A stretch of 64,000 nt of DNA from Atrina japonica. Taxonomy: Eukaryota > Mollusca > Bivalvia > Pterioida > Pinnidae. The translations under genes were made by a program, and so were the position numbers. Of the stretch, positions 31,231-44,800 are shown one piece after another (within the stretch, counting starts at the first letter, position 1; each line of letters starts with the position of its first letter). The DNA is taken from contig BROG01000003.1 in the NCBI GenBank assembly GCA_030159075.1, positions 2,837,001-2,901,000 on the forward strand. The letters are read 5' to 3'. A model generated the notes under the pieces. That model worked only from the letters and a program-made list of their open reading frames with translations, was not told the DNA's origin and did no database searches.

Positions 31231-34192
31231 CTGAAATATAGCAAATCTTCATTAGTTCTGACGAGCTATTCTACATTGTTTTATATATTTTATACGGAAG
31301 GAATAAAATATTCTTTAGAGCTCTAACTTTGGCCAGAATGAGCAAATCGATACGCCAAATGTTCGATCTAGGGGTGTATTAACTAATTTTAGGAAAACTC
31401 GCTACCATGATTATGATAAAACACATAATAGGTACTTCTACTGAACCGTAAAATACAGTACCATTTTGACTACTAAATAAATCGTAAATAATATCAATTA
31501 ATGCAATACTCACCTAATTCTGGTGAGTGTTTGCTCTCACAGTAAGACTGACATTCTTTTATACTTATTGGTTTGTTTCTGTAGCTACATCGATTACTTC
31601 TCTCTCCTCTGTGATTTTGACATATCACTGACCGGGTCTGTCTACCCGTCCCACATTTTGATGAGCACTGCAAGAATCAATAATACTAATTTCATTTTAT
31701 ATCAACATTGGTGAAAGAACTATAAATGAAATTATATCGATTCATTTTAGAATTTTTCAACAATCCATGATTTTATTAAGGTTTTTGTTGTTTAATTGTA
31801 ACAAAAAATAACAAACTTAATACAATAATAAAATAGTGGTCTGAACGTATAGCAAACATAATAATCAATAAGGAAACAAAACCGATTGTAAGACGAAATT
31901 ATCACCCAAAGGTCAGAGAACTAATACTGGTCGACAGTCGGCATAAATTGTAATTGAGGAAAGGGAAAAAAGAGTTAGTGTATACATTTTTGAAAAACAT
32001 AAAAATATCATAAATACTGTTTATCATAATAAAAAGCGGGTACTTGGTCTTCACTTTTATTAGAAAAGCAACCCATGATTGTTTCACAAGAATATGCAAA
32101 GATTTCAATTTCAGTTGTTATTCGATTCAGATTACATTCTAATGTATCGAATTAAATATGATCATTGTATTGAAAGCTCAAGTACAAATCATGCAACTTT
32201 CGTTTCCCAGACTTATTACTGTGATATTAAAAGCAATAAGCTTTCAAATAATTACCGGTCCCCATTTTCCTGTCTTCCACGATGGTCCGGGGCATGGTTT
32301 ATTAAAACATGCTTGCTTACTGGCTGGTCTTTTAGTACTGTTGCACTTATTTTCCATTAGATACTTCTGTCGGTCAATGGTCATGCAAAATACTTCTCTA
32401 TTTTGAATATTGGTACCACAATTTTCTGGACACTGACCAAAAAATAAACCATGACCATTTAATATCAACATGTGAAATGAAAATGACAAATACATGTATT
32501 TTTATGAAAACTTAGAGTCAATTTACACTACAAAGACTGATGCAAAAACGTTCAATAAAAAGATACACAAACAAAGGCATTGAACTTCCCAAATAAACGG
32601 TAAAAAGGTCAAAATTTACTGCACCTTGTATTTTGTAATGGTGATATTATTTTACATACATATATATTACAACTTCTATACATGATAAGTAACCTTTGAC
32701 CATTCCTCTGTAAACCATGCGGAGGGACAATCCTGTTCCGAACATATTTTGGTAGTAGACGGTTTGTTCAAATGACATTCGTGGTCCTGCAAGATTATCT
32801 TTTCAGTTTCGCTTATGGTATGAACACATATAACTGTTCTCATTCTCCGGCCCTCACCACATGTAACACTGCATCTAGACCAGTCCCCGATCGACCACCT
32901 AAATAATATAAACTTAAACATTAAGTAGATAAAACGTAATATGAAAATAAAAAAAAAAATTAGAGGACACCTGAATCCAAAACAACAAAGAGGTTATCAT
33001 ATATTCTTGTGATGAAGTCGAATAAATTCAATAACAATATTGAAAATTCCTTAATTGAAAGTGTTTTCAAATCTCTTGAAATATCGTGAAATCTCTTCCA
33101 CCACCATGATAAATAACTGCACCGAAGAGTTTGATGGCCATAATCATCATTATAATGTTGTTTGACATACATAGCATTTACCTAGCTTAACGAATTGCGA
33201 ATCAGAACTAAGGGTTAACCGTAATGCACTCGCTATTTGAAACATGTAGGCTATCAATTTAAAGTAATATTTCACAAATATCAACCATTGCTTCTTATTG
33301 GCGTATTAAATTGTTTTAAATAAAACCCATTGATAAAACTTTGACCACAGTGTGTGATAAATTATTGCCAGATGAGATAGTATTTCTAATTTTTTCTACA
33401 TTAGTCGCCGGCATTTAGACATTTTTTCATTCATTACTAAAATAGCATTGCAGGGCGAAAATTATAAGTGTGTATTAAGTTACAATTTACAGTCGTAGCA
33501 AAGACATTATCAACAGAAAAGCTTCCCTCGTGAAACTTTAAAATAGTGAAGAATTTGAGAATTTCACAATGTATTTGTTTAGTGGGAAAATATACTTACA
33601 CTGGCGGACAAACTTCTTCATTACACGTTTGTGTATGATCGCTTGGTTTGGGTTGAGGCATACAGTTGGTGTCTGCTACTACACCGTTATCACGTTTCTT
33701 TACACACACTGCCATAGAAACTTTTGTTCCTGATAAAACAAATGAACAACACACAGATTAACCTATCATTGTCATCTAGATCTGACAATTCTATTTACTG
33801 TTTTATCGATAATTAAAGTAATGCCGACTTGCAAAACACACTCACCTTTCCCACATGTTTTTGAACATTCTGACCATATTGAATGCTTCCAAGTAAACAA
33901 AGAGGCGTGACTTGTTGATTGACCCGGATCTTTTGGCATGTTGTACTGGTAGGTAATTCCTTCATTTTCCCCTTGTACTAACACCTTTATGATAAAGACA
34001 GAAGGTTAACAAATTTGTCTAGTTAATGTGTTAATGTGTAGATATTTATGCAAAGTATATTAATCTAAAACATTTTTAGAATCTATGTCAAACAAATGAA
34101 TGAGGTGATGCGATAATGGTTTTATATATCATGGAAAATATTCCACAATAGAGCTGTGTACATATTCATTCAACAATAGTTAAGTATTAGAA

Positions 34193-34262
<70 letters not shown>

Positions 34263-37200
34263 TTAAATCTACACCATTACGACCAAGTCTTCTTGTGTTG
34301 GCCCCAGTGATCTTAAAACTTCTAATTCATTGTCTTTTCTTTCATAATGAAAAACAGTTCCGGCGACAGAAAATTTACGTGGCCAATCAATGGTCCATTC
34401 TCCGTTAATGTAGTACAGGTCCTGGCTATTCTTTAAAGCTGAAATGATATCATTCAGAAACTCATCTTTAATTGAAATTATTTTTAATTTGTTACCCACA
34501 TAGCATATATTCAATCATAATCATTCACAGAATTAATTGACGATTTTGTTTGATTTTAAAACATATGAAGAGAGTATTAGTAAAAATTGGACCCAATGCA
34601 ATGTAAAACCGGAAATGTTAAATGTAAAATGTAAAATATGATTCATGATAAACTGTCACACAGATCATCCGATCACTGTGTTAGTAGGGGCTGTATATTT
34701 TTAGAAAAAGACAGTCAAAGAAGATTTCAGACATTTTGAGAGGATAAAGTAAATTTTAAATGGCAGACAAAGCGACATGCTGCTCTCTGTTTATTCTATA
34801 TATCAGAACAAAAGTGTTTGGAGTAAACTGGATGTATAAAGTTTTGCCTACATGGAAATATTTCACGACTTATCGCCGGATATTATTTCAGTCTTGGGTT
34901 TCCTGTTGAGCTTGTCAATAACATCATTGTTGTGATAACGTTACTTTAGATTCGGTTCATATTGTCAGTGTAAAAATGTACATGTACATGACTTTGAAGT
35001 TTAAAACAATAAATCAGTATTATCATTATACCCATAGAAAATGTGCAATTTATATTGTCATATTCCAATACCAAATATGCTATGTCCATTGCAAAGTCCC
35101 CATACCAAATATGTGATTTTCATTGAGAAGTTCCCATACCAAATGTGCAATTTACATTGTAAATCCCCATACCAAATGTGCAATTTTCATCGTAAAGTTT
35201 CTCATACCAAATGTGCAATTTTGAATTGTGAAGTTCCTCATACATACCAAATGTGCAATTTTATTGGAACGTTCCTCATACCACATATGTCATTTTTATT
35301 GTAATGTTCCCATACATACAAAATGTGCAATTTGGAATTGTAAAATTCCACCATACATAACAAATGTGCAATTTTCATTGTAAATTTCCACATAAACTAA
35401 TGTGCTAATTTTATTGTAAAGTTCCACATAAACTAATGTGCTATTTTTATTGTAAAGTTCCACATAAACTAATGTGCTATTTTTATTGTAAAGTTCCACA
35501 TAAACTAATGTGCCATTTTTATTGTTAAGTTCCTCATATATACCAAATGTGCAATTTTCATAGTAAAGTTCCGATATGAAATGTGCAAACTGTATTTTAA
35601 TGCTCCCCATATCAGATGTCCAAGTTTTATTGTGAAGTTCCCAAAACCAGATGTGCAAACTTTATTGTAATGTTTCCCATACCAAATTTGCAAACTGTAT
35701 TATTAGGTTACCGCCACAAACTATGCAGTTTTCTATTCAAATATACAAATATTTCAATGTCAACGAAATCGTTCATACAAAATGCCTATCCATTTAGTAA
35801 TTAGTGTTGAGTTGGAACGAAAATAAAGTAACCATTGATAATAACGCAATAAAGGAAATAGAAATGTTCGTGATTCATTTACATGTAATATCGTAAAAAC
35901 TTACCCAGATAATTTTTTGATTTCTTAGTTTCCTGTACCACGATATGAATTGCTTTTCTGGGTATTTTAACGATTTCGTAATAGGCTGTGAATAAATGAA
36001 AAAAAAATCTCAAATACATTGTATTTGATTTGATTTGATTTTTTGTTTTACGCCATACTCAACAATCTTTCAGTCATATGATGGCGTCCAGTTTTCAATC
36101 AAATACATTGTAACCATAATAATTAATGACATGAAATGAGCTATACTTCCTTAATTATTTTGACATATTTTGCGTTTTATACAGTAACTTTAACAATAGG
36201 GTTGGTTTTCTTTAATTTAGGATACCTTCACACACCGAACACACCATGTCGAACGTTTTCAGTATACTTGTTAGTAAGAAACTCACAGTAAACACGACTC
36301 GCTTATCTCCCTTGGAAGTTGACGAGAGAATATGTACATGGATATATGAAGGCATATTTTTAATTTGCATACGTTTAGTTGACGATTGAAATATCGTACA
36401 AACGCATTTTTCTGATGGATAGTCTAATATAGAGATTTAACAACGGTGTTATTTGATGATCATGTTTATTTAACTCAAGTTAGTTAATTTTCAAACTTTG
36501 AAAAGACATAAGGTTTACCGAGTGTCTTTTCAAACTTTGAAAATTAACTAACGAGGGTTAGAAAAACATGATAATCAACTAACACGAATTGTTGAAACTG
36601 TTTCTACCATAACTGAAAACCGCTGATTGGTAGTATGGTCTACATCACGTCTACACAGTATCGGGTTTGGACTCTCATGATCACGTCAATCTTGTACGTC
36701 ACTTCCATCTCTTCATTCATCTGAAGGTTGGCAATGACGTCATTTTTGTTTGTGACTTCACTTAAACAGTCCTGTGGTTTATTTGTAAATGTTAACTAAC
36801 TGCAGCTTTGTATTTTATTTCTTTATTTTTTATTTTGGCAGCTTTTTTGCCACCGCTTGAGAGTGGTATAACACCACAAGTTATAGTAGAAACAATTATG
36901 GACTACTTTTTATTATTAATCAGCATTATATAGGCAATAATCCATCCATTGACTCGAGTACGTCTTAACTACTATCCTCGCCACATAATCCATGCACCTA
37001 ATAATTGTGTTTTTCGAAATCCTGTTTCATTAACAGAGAGTTTGTTAAATACATTGATTACACTATATTATAACACATCCCTAACTTTATTTAGCTACAA
37101 ATGTAACAATAGTCGACTAATTTTGAATTTAATTTGAATGTGGTGCTATTGTATGCCATACAATTTTAATCATAAGTGACCGCCAGTCTTTAAGTGGCGG

Positions 37201-38811
37201 TGGAGAGAACCCGATTACAATATACCCAGGCAGAGATCATCGGCCTTCCGCAAGTAAACTGGCAAACTTTCCCACAAAAGCTTAGGTTTCAGCTGGGCTC
37301 CAACATGCGTTGACTAGAGGTGAGAGACTTCATGGTTTAAATTTCGATAGTCCAACCATTCGGCCATCCAAACTTTGACGCCATATGATATACAGTGAAA
37401 CTTGTATATAAAGACCCTCTTATGGACACAACAAAATCAGTCTTTATGACCAGGTGGTCTTTATACATAGGTTGTCGCTAAAGCAAGTTTTACTGTATCA
37501 ATCAAATTAGGAAAGTTCAAATTGAAGATAAATTAATTACAGGTAAGTAACCAAGTCATAGTTATCCGTGTACTAAGTTGGTATCTAATGACAACATGGC
37601 CGCTTGTCACAAAAGTAGTCTGATACCAGCAAATGATATTTGTTCATATTTCTTAATGGATGCCAAGGAGTGTGACATCCAAACAATTGATCGGCTCTTT
37701 TGAAAGGTTCCAGTCAATCATTAATTTTTATGAGCAAAACAGATTAAAGTATAAATCCGTAATAGACTTTTAAGAAAAAATTACAAAACAAACAAACTTG
37801 ATAAACTACATATCTATCGAGCTTTGATGGTGTGTTATGTAAAACTTATATAATATATATAACAGACTTTCCAGATAGTATGCTTAAGCTACATATACTC
37901 TAATTTTGTTGCCGTTACTACATGGCGCTTAATGTAAGTTTCGTGTTTGGAGTCCAAGTATCACGTGAAGGTCATCGTCCAAAATCGACCTAGCTACAAA
38001 TAAACTGACGGGCAAACTAAATGGATCGGAAATCCTATCTCATGATATGCTTAGGCGGAGCTCAATACAGGTTTTACTGGTGATAAACACACGACATAAT
38101 AGTGTGATTGATATATTGAAAATAGTTAATGTGCGTTATATGGTGAAAACAAAGATTTATAGACTGGGTATCCTGTCATCTTTTTGAGTAACGACTGGCT
38201 CTTATGGCGTCATAAAAAGACACAATAACTCACGTAAAATTCTTCAACAAAGTCGACTTTCAGGTGTGGTCGATCAGGTGTCAGTTCGAATAAAATTACA
38301 AACGCTGCACTATGGCAAAAAAAATTTTTTTCAAGGATATAGTGAAACTTACTCTCGTTGAATGTTACCCAGCCCATATCGCATATATACGATACGGTAA
38401 TATATTTACATATGAAATTCTAAATATTGAGTGTATATTTTATGTAGTAGATAAAAGATAATGTAGAAATAATATTAGAATTACCACCACTTGTCAGCCG
38501 TTTGTCAAAGACTCCAGAGATTGTGTAACACGTTGAATTATCTCCATTACATATCCTACACATGTCTTCTACGGAATTCGAACCCAAAATACCATCACAT
38601 CCAACAGGCTGTAAAACAATGTAACGATTACATATGAATTAGCCTGAAAAATTGGTAATGTTTCCAAGATACACAGACACAAGATACATATGACATTTAT
38701 AACCAGTTTAATGTGTTTATAATCACAATGTTCGAAATTAGTAACGAAATCTGATAAAACATTTTGTTAATCTATCACATTTTGTTCTGTAGACTATCTA
38801 AGGTTCACACA

Positions 38812-38883
<72 letters not shown>

Positions 38884-41800
38884 AAGATATAGAATCATTT
38901 AAAATACATACAAGGCATTTTCCATTAACACACATATCCATTCGATCAGGGAAACATCTTGTTCCATCTATTACTTTCCTGGCCCGCTCTGTGTAGAAAT
39001 TGTGTCCATCAGCTATACAATTCAATGCACATGGCTCATCGTGGGCTACAAATAAAGTTAATCAAAATTGTAAAATATAATAATAGCAAGCTTAATTTAT
39101 TTCAGTACAAAATATAATTTTTTGAGGATTTTTGACATGTAATTCAAAATGACTTAAAATATTTATATAAATAATACTGTTAATGACACGCAAATAGACA
39201 AACAGATAGACAGATAGACAGATAGATAGCTAAATAGCTAGATAGATAGATAGATAGACAGATAGATAGATAGATAGATAGATAGACAGATAGACTAGAG
39301 TCAATTAACTAAATTAATAAATACACATAAAATGATTTTATCGTTATTTGTATCAACTGTGTTTTTTTTTTGTATGAAATATTCACTTACATCCTGTAAA
39401 TGGTTTCCAGTTATAATATCTCCCTCGAAATGGCTTTGTATTGAAGTTTGCGCACTGAACTTCTCTAAAATCCTGTACATTATCTGGACAAGGCTTGAAG
39501 AAAAAACAAAGATAAACTATCCTGTTGACAAGATACTTGGGCGTACAGGACAGTTACCCAGAACTAGCCAAGAAGATTAATAGCATGGCATGTAAATATA
39601 AGACGATTGACAGAAGTCAAAAGTTAAACTCTGTTTTTTTGTTTTTTTTTTGCTTTTGTATATCAAAAATAATAAATCATATTGTTGCACTACTTCCTAT
39701 TTTCTTGTTGAAAAATCTGTCCATTTCCACTAGAAAAGAAAATGTATCCCATGAATGTTGGAGGCGTTCCGTAAATATTAAATAATAGAACTTTGTAAAT
39801 TTTAGAACTTTCATCGAAATAAACATGTTAAAAGTTTAAACTACTTACACGACATGCACTATTTCGTGTAAGTAGTTAAATTCCAAACAGATGCGATCAG
39901 TTTCTGTAATTACGGATATTTGAAGCAATTATAGTCTTAACAAATACGAAATAGCGTAAATCTTAGGAACATGAAAAGATATGAATCGTTTATGAAATGT
40001 AATAATTCTACTTTGAAAAGTAAAACATTGCAAACAGGGTTCAATTTATTGTAGCTGTGATACATTGACCCCGTTTTAAAATAATATATATGTATTCATA
40101 GGGAGTCTATATGATTAAAAGAGTACAAATGACATCGAATATGTGTGGATATGAAAATTCTTAGTATTAAGACAAACAATCTATAGGAAAGTTTAGTATA
40201 CCTGGATATTACATGATCTGTAACGTTTTCTCTGTCCCACACAGTATTTTCCTCCATGCCTTGGTCTATTCAACATATAGGTATAAATTATAAGTAACAA
40301 ACAAAATAATACATTAAATGATTTCAAACAAGAGGTCAATGGGCCTAAACGGTCACCTGAGTAATATCAATGCACGCAGTTCATATCTTCATTAAACTGA
40401 TTTTCAGGGTGTACATTTGTTTCTACTACGATATTTTCACTATGGCTGCAAGCAGCAAACTCTGTAAATAGACCAGGTGGAAAATAATACATTTTCTCAC
40501 TGTCTACTGTATAATCATATTTGGTTTCATCGAGAGATTGTTTAGTCGAACTGGATTTTTATTAAAAAAAATAAATTTCAGGATGTCTGCAATACTGGTC
40601 ATCTTTGATTTCAAAGTGACCCAAAATGGCAGATATCAAACATTGGTTTAAAGTTTTAATCAAACTTGTTCAGTTGCCTTTCAGTTTAACTTTGAAAAAT
40701 CAAACTTTTGGACAATGCATGAATCACACTGATGGACGAAGATACGGATAAGGATTGCAATAGAGCCTTTGGCTGAGGTGACCCAAGATGTAAAAATAAA
40801 CATACAGTAAAACCTCTTTATGTTATTACTCGTTACATTAGCCATCTTGCTTTAAGCCATAATTTTTGAAAGTCCACTTTTCCCTATAATTTCATTAGAG
40901 GTTTCACTTAACCTACCGACAAACTAGTTTATAATGCCAAATTTGGGTTGAAAAAATGATGGCAGTATAACATGGTTTTACTGTATCAATAATATATAAT
41001 ATGAATATATCTGAAATATTTATGTAATCCAATCTATTATTAGAACATATTTGTTATGCTATTTCCATTTATTTTAACACTTACTCTGGATCATTGCATC
41101 TTCTAAAACTAGATTCAACACCGCCACCACAAGAACGGGTACATTTCTCCCATGCTGACCACAGTCCCCATTGTCCATCTACAGGTTCTGGTTTGTAATC
41201 AGGGGTTCTACATTCACCGAGATAACACCACTAACAAGAACACATATATTCCTCAAATGTAATATACTCTGTAAAACGTTTTCTTGCGTGTAAGTATTTA
41301 CATATCGTGATTATTTTGATTTCACGTTACAACTAACTTTGAGAAAAGAGAAAAACGTACTATAAATCAGGTTTTATTCACGAGAACTTTATTTACGAGT
41401 AATTTTGCAAGAGCTGTCGCTCACGAAAATAAAATCATCACCTAATACAGTATAATCCTAGTATGACAAAATGAACATTCAAAATCGTGAGAATATCATC
41501 TCGCGAATAAATTTAGAACTTGTGCATCGCGAAAATAATTTCCCAGAAAATAACCGGATTTACAGTATTTAAATCAACAAGTTCATAAGTACACTTTTAT
41601 CGAGTATTTGAACATGATATATATAAATTAGATGATTAGTCTACATCTGTATCTTAAATTTATCGCATTTATAAATTTTCTGCTCCTACAGGAAAATTGT
41701 TAGTCATTATACATTTGTAAAAATCGGTATGAACATATATTTCGAATAAATTTGGATTATTTTAGTCTACATATTGCACTGCTTCAGGTAATTGATTTAC

Positions 41801-44800
41801 ATTTTATTAAATTTATTTTACGTATCAAATATATATTACTGTAACTACTTGAATAATTACCCCAGTTTTATCAGTCGGAGATAGAAAGCATTCAGTTCCT
41901 TCAGCAGCGGGTATACTGTTAGTCCTACATTTTCCTTCTTTGTTGATGCACCACAACTCCCTACATACTTCCTGTAGATACATGTATATACAATATAGTA
42001 AGTTCATCAATTATATCAAAGGAAAACCAAAGAGAGTAGGTGAATCCTTTAGAATATTCTTTTTGTTATCAAAACTGATTACAAATACAGTGGAACTTCA
42101 CTATTAAGAATGAGTGACTCAATGGTGTCTGATAATCGAGCTGGCATCTAAAGTGCAAGTCTGGACTGATATAATTTGTTTTTTAAAAATTTGTCAATTG
42201 GCCGGATATATGCAGAATTAAATGCGAGGTGGTATGCTAAACGAGTTGGTCTTTAGGCGAGATTCCAATGAACCCATAATTAAATTATATGAATCTCTCA
42301 GCAATCTTATTTGAAATATTAATCGCTATATTTATCAAAATTAGCCATACAATTCCAATCCTACCTACCTGAGGTTTGCAGATTTTAGATGTGTCCCCAA
42401 ACTGTTGTTTACATTGTTTATCGGCATTATGTCGTTTTAATGGAAAACCTCTTTTCCTTGATTTAGTAATAAGATCATCACTTGGTTTGTTTTTTAAACA
42501 AGTACTCATCTTGGAGCTGTAAAAATTTTTTACAAAAATTTTAACAATATTATTTTGATAATTTTTTTTGTAGAGACTATTTAATTTGTACTCAAGCACA
42601 AGACAGGGATATGTTATATCAAATTGATGCTTAGTAATACGGATAGTAGAAATGAAAGAGCTGTCCATAACTACAATACACAGAAAATGTCATGATCGAC
42701 TCTACAGTTCACTCACTCATTCATCTCGTAGACACATTTGGACTTGACCGAGTCAATGATTTATAGAAGAGTTCATTAAATCTCGGGGGTTGATCAGCTA
42801 ATATGCCTGTTGATTTGAGCAACAATAAACATGCCTATCTAAAAGAAGATTAATTCCGATAAGATATCTCTTATCTGGTATTTTGTACATTATAATCTAA
42901 ACAGTAACTGTATTTCATCTATATCGGAAGAGTAAAAATATTAAGATCATTAAGAGTTGGTTGTAAAAAACAAAACACTGATATACATATTAACTTTGTT
43001 CTCAATACATACTCCAAAAAATCTGTAATGTATTTTCTACTGCAAGATGACCAATTAAAAGGTTTTGTATCTTTCGTTAGTTGTGCTGCCATTATACCAG
43101 CTGGTTCTACAGAGCCTGGTGTACCACAAAGATTTCTTGACCCATCGTGTTGCATGCCGAAACTGGATTGAAAATGTACATGTATATTGACCATTAATAG
43201 TTTTCAATTTTTAAAATTTGAATGTATTTCGAGCAGCATATGCATGCTGCATATTTAGAAAAAGAGGTTATGTGTATATTTTTTTTCTTGTTTCTGTAAT
43301 ATTACTTCGGTAGAGTTACCCTAATCTGTCTAAATCACAGTAAACTTTCATACCTGTATTTATGATTAATCATGGGTGGTTTAAGAAAATCTAAACAGTT
43401 TTACATTCGATACTAACTAACAGAAAGTGCTTATCAGAGAACTACGAATCACTGATTCATTTTTTTAAATTTAGCTTTATGATACCCATCATTTATACTT
43501 AAGAGCCCCATCCCCTCGGATCATCTGACTTGCTGTTTAGCTCAAAACAATGTTCAAACTTTATTGAGAATAAAACGCATTTCCTTTGCAGACTGTCACA
43601 ATCAAAACTGGATAAAATGGCCGGTGTGAAAAACAAAATATTACTCAACCCCGTCAAGTTCTGGGAAACGGACAATAAAAAGTCCGTCATATGAAAGGGA
43701 TTATCGTTAAATCTGTATAAGCTATATGAGCTAGAATTCCCTAATATGAGGTTTTGTAATGAAGATTTGAAGAAATTTTACGTGTAAGTAGTTTGGTATA
43801 TACGGGGTGTGTAAGGGGTCATAGTAATTAACTACCACTGAAATTAAAAGAAATAATTGTACAACTATGCCTGAGACAAATTAAAATTATCAAATGCTAA
43901 TTATTTCTCCTTCATTCCATGTAAAAATGTTCGAGGAAACAATATTTGTGACAGACTGCCGGCATATTACAACGAATAAAACTTTGGTTATACTTGTGAC
44001 AGAACAGATTGTAGGAGTACGCCAATATTATACTCATGACAAACTATATTCTTGGACATGATACAATAATTATATCCGTGATATGACAATATCATCATTA
44101 TTGTTATAGAATATATTGTTGGAGAAAAAACTTAATATACTTGCGAAAAACAATACCGTATATTGCTTTTATTCGCGGGGGATTTGATTTCGCTATAGTC
44201 CCCGTCAAAGAAAATTCCATGAAATGAAATACCCGTGAATAAAATACCTTACACTTATAAAGTATCAGAAAGACAACTCGTAACCAATCTTCGCGAAATT
44301 TAAAACCCGTGAATAATTTCCTGCCAGAAAATCGAGAAGTTTTCTTCCCGTGAAATTAAACAACTATACAATATATTGTAAGAAAACTTTCATCATAATA
44401 TTGACAGTATAAATTGTAGAAATATTTGTACTTGTGTCCTATTTCGTGTGCGATGGTAAAAGCTGATGCCAGTCCAATGTCCTCATTGATGCTGCAGCTC
44501 CTCTCACTGGTACACATTCCTCCAACTGGTGCCAATCCTGGTGAGAAGAAGGACATTACAACTTGATGGTCACTCATACCTAAAACTTTTGTTTGTTTTG
44601 TTTTAATTCTACACTTTAACATCTATTATATTGCACATGTATACAGTAAAACATGAATATAATGAACTCGTTTTGTACCAATTCGTGTACATAACAAATC
44701 GTAGAATATTCTTAAACTGCACCTCTATATATTATTAGTTGAAAAATAATTTCATAACGATTTTATATAACGAATTTTTGCCTATAACAAACGAATTTCT

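Larger units (their letters stand above)
35986..38484 (-). other. largest ADAMTS intron (2.5 kb), repeat-filled
   Basis: Holds a truncated family-1 SINE, a 58-bp-arm foldback, a longer family-1 SINE and a CAGT-type MITE, listed separately. No exon seen. Confidence 0.85.

Noticed and set aside
31514..31667. Apparent frameshift/stop within the last ADAMTS TSP1 repeat
   Set aside because: A first pass dropped two bases; recounting against the lines showed the exon fully open in the expected frame with all six cysteines.
35041..35693. Periodic open frames with CNFHxK or NENCTFxYVEL-like repeats
   Set aside because: They follow the 38-bp minisatellite; both strands are open because the unit lacks stops, and the locus is inside an ADAMTS intron. 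It is also not a CRISPR: no constant repeat/variable spacer pattern and a eukaryotic context.
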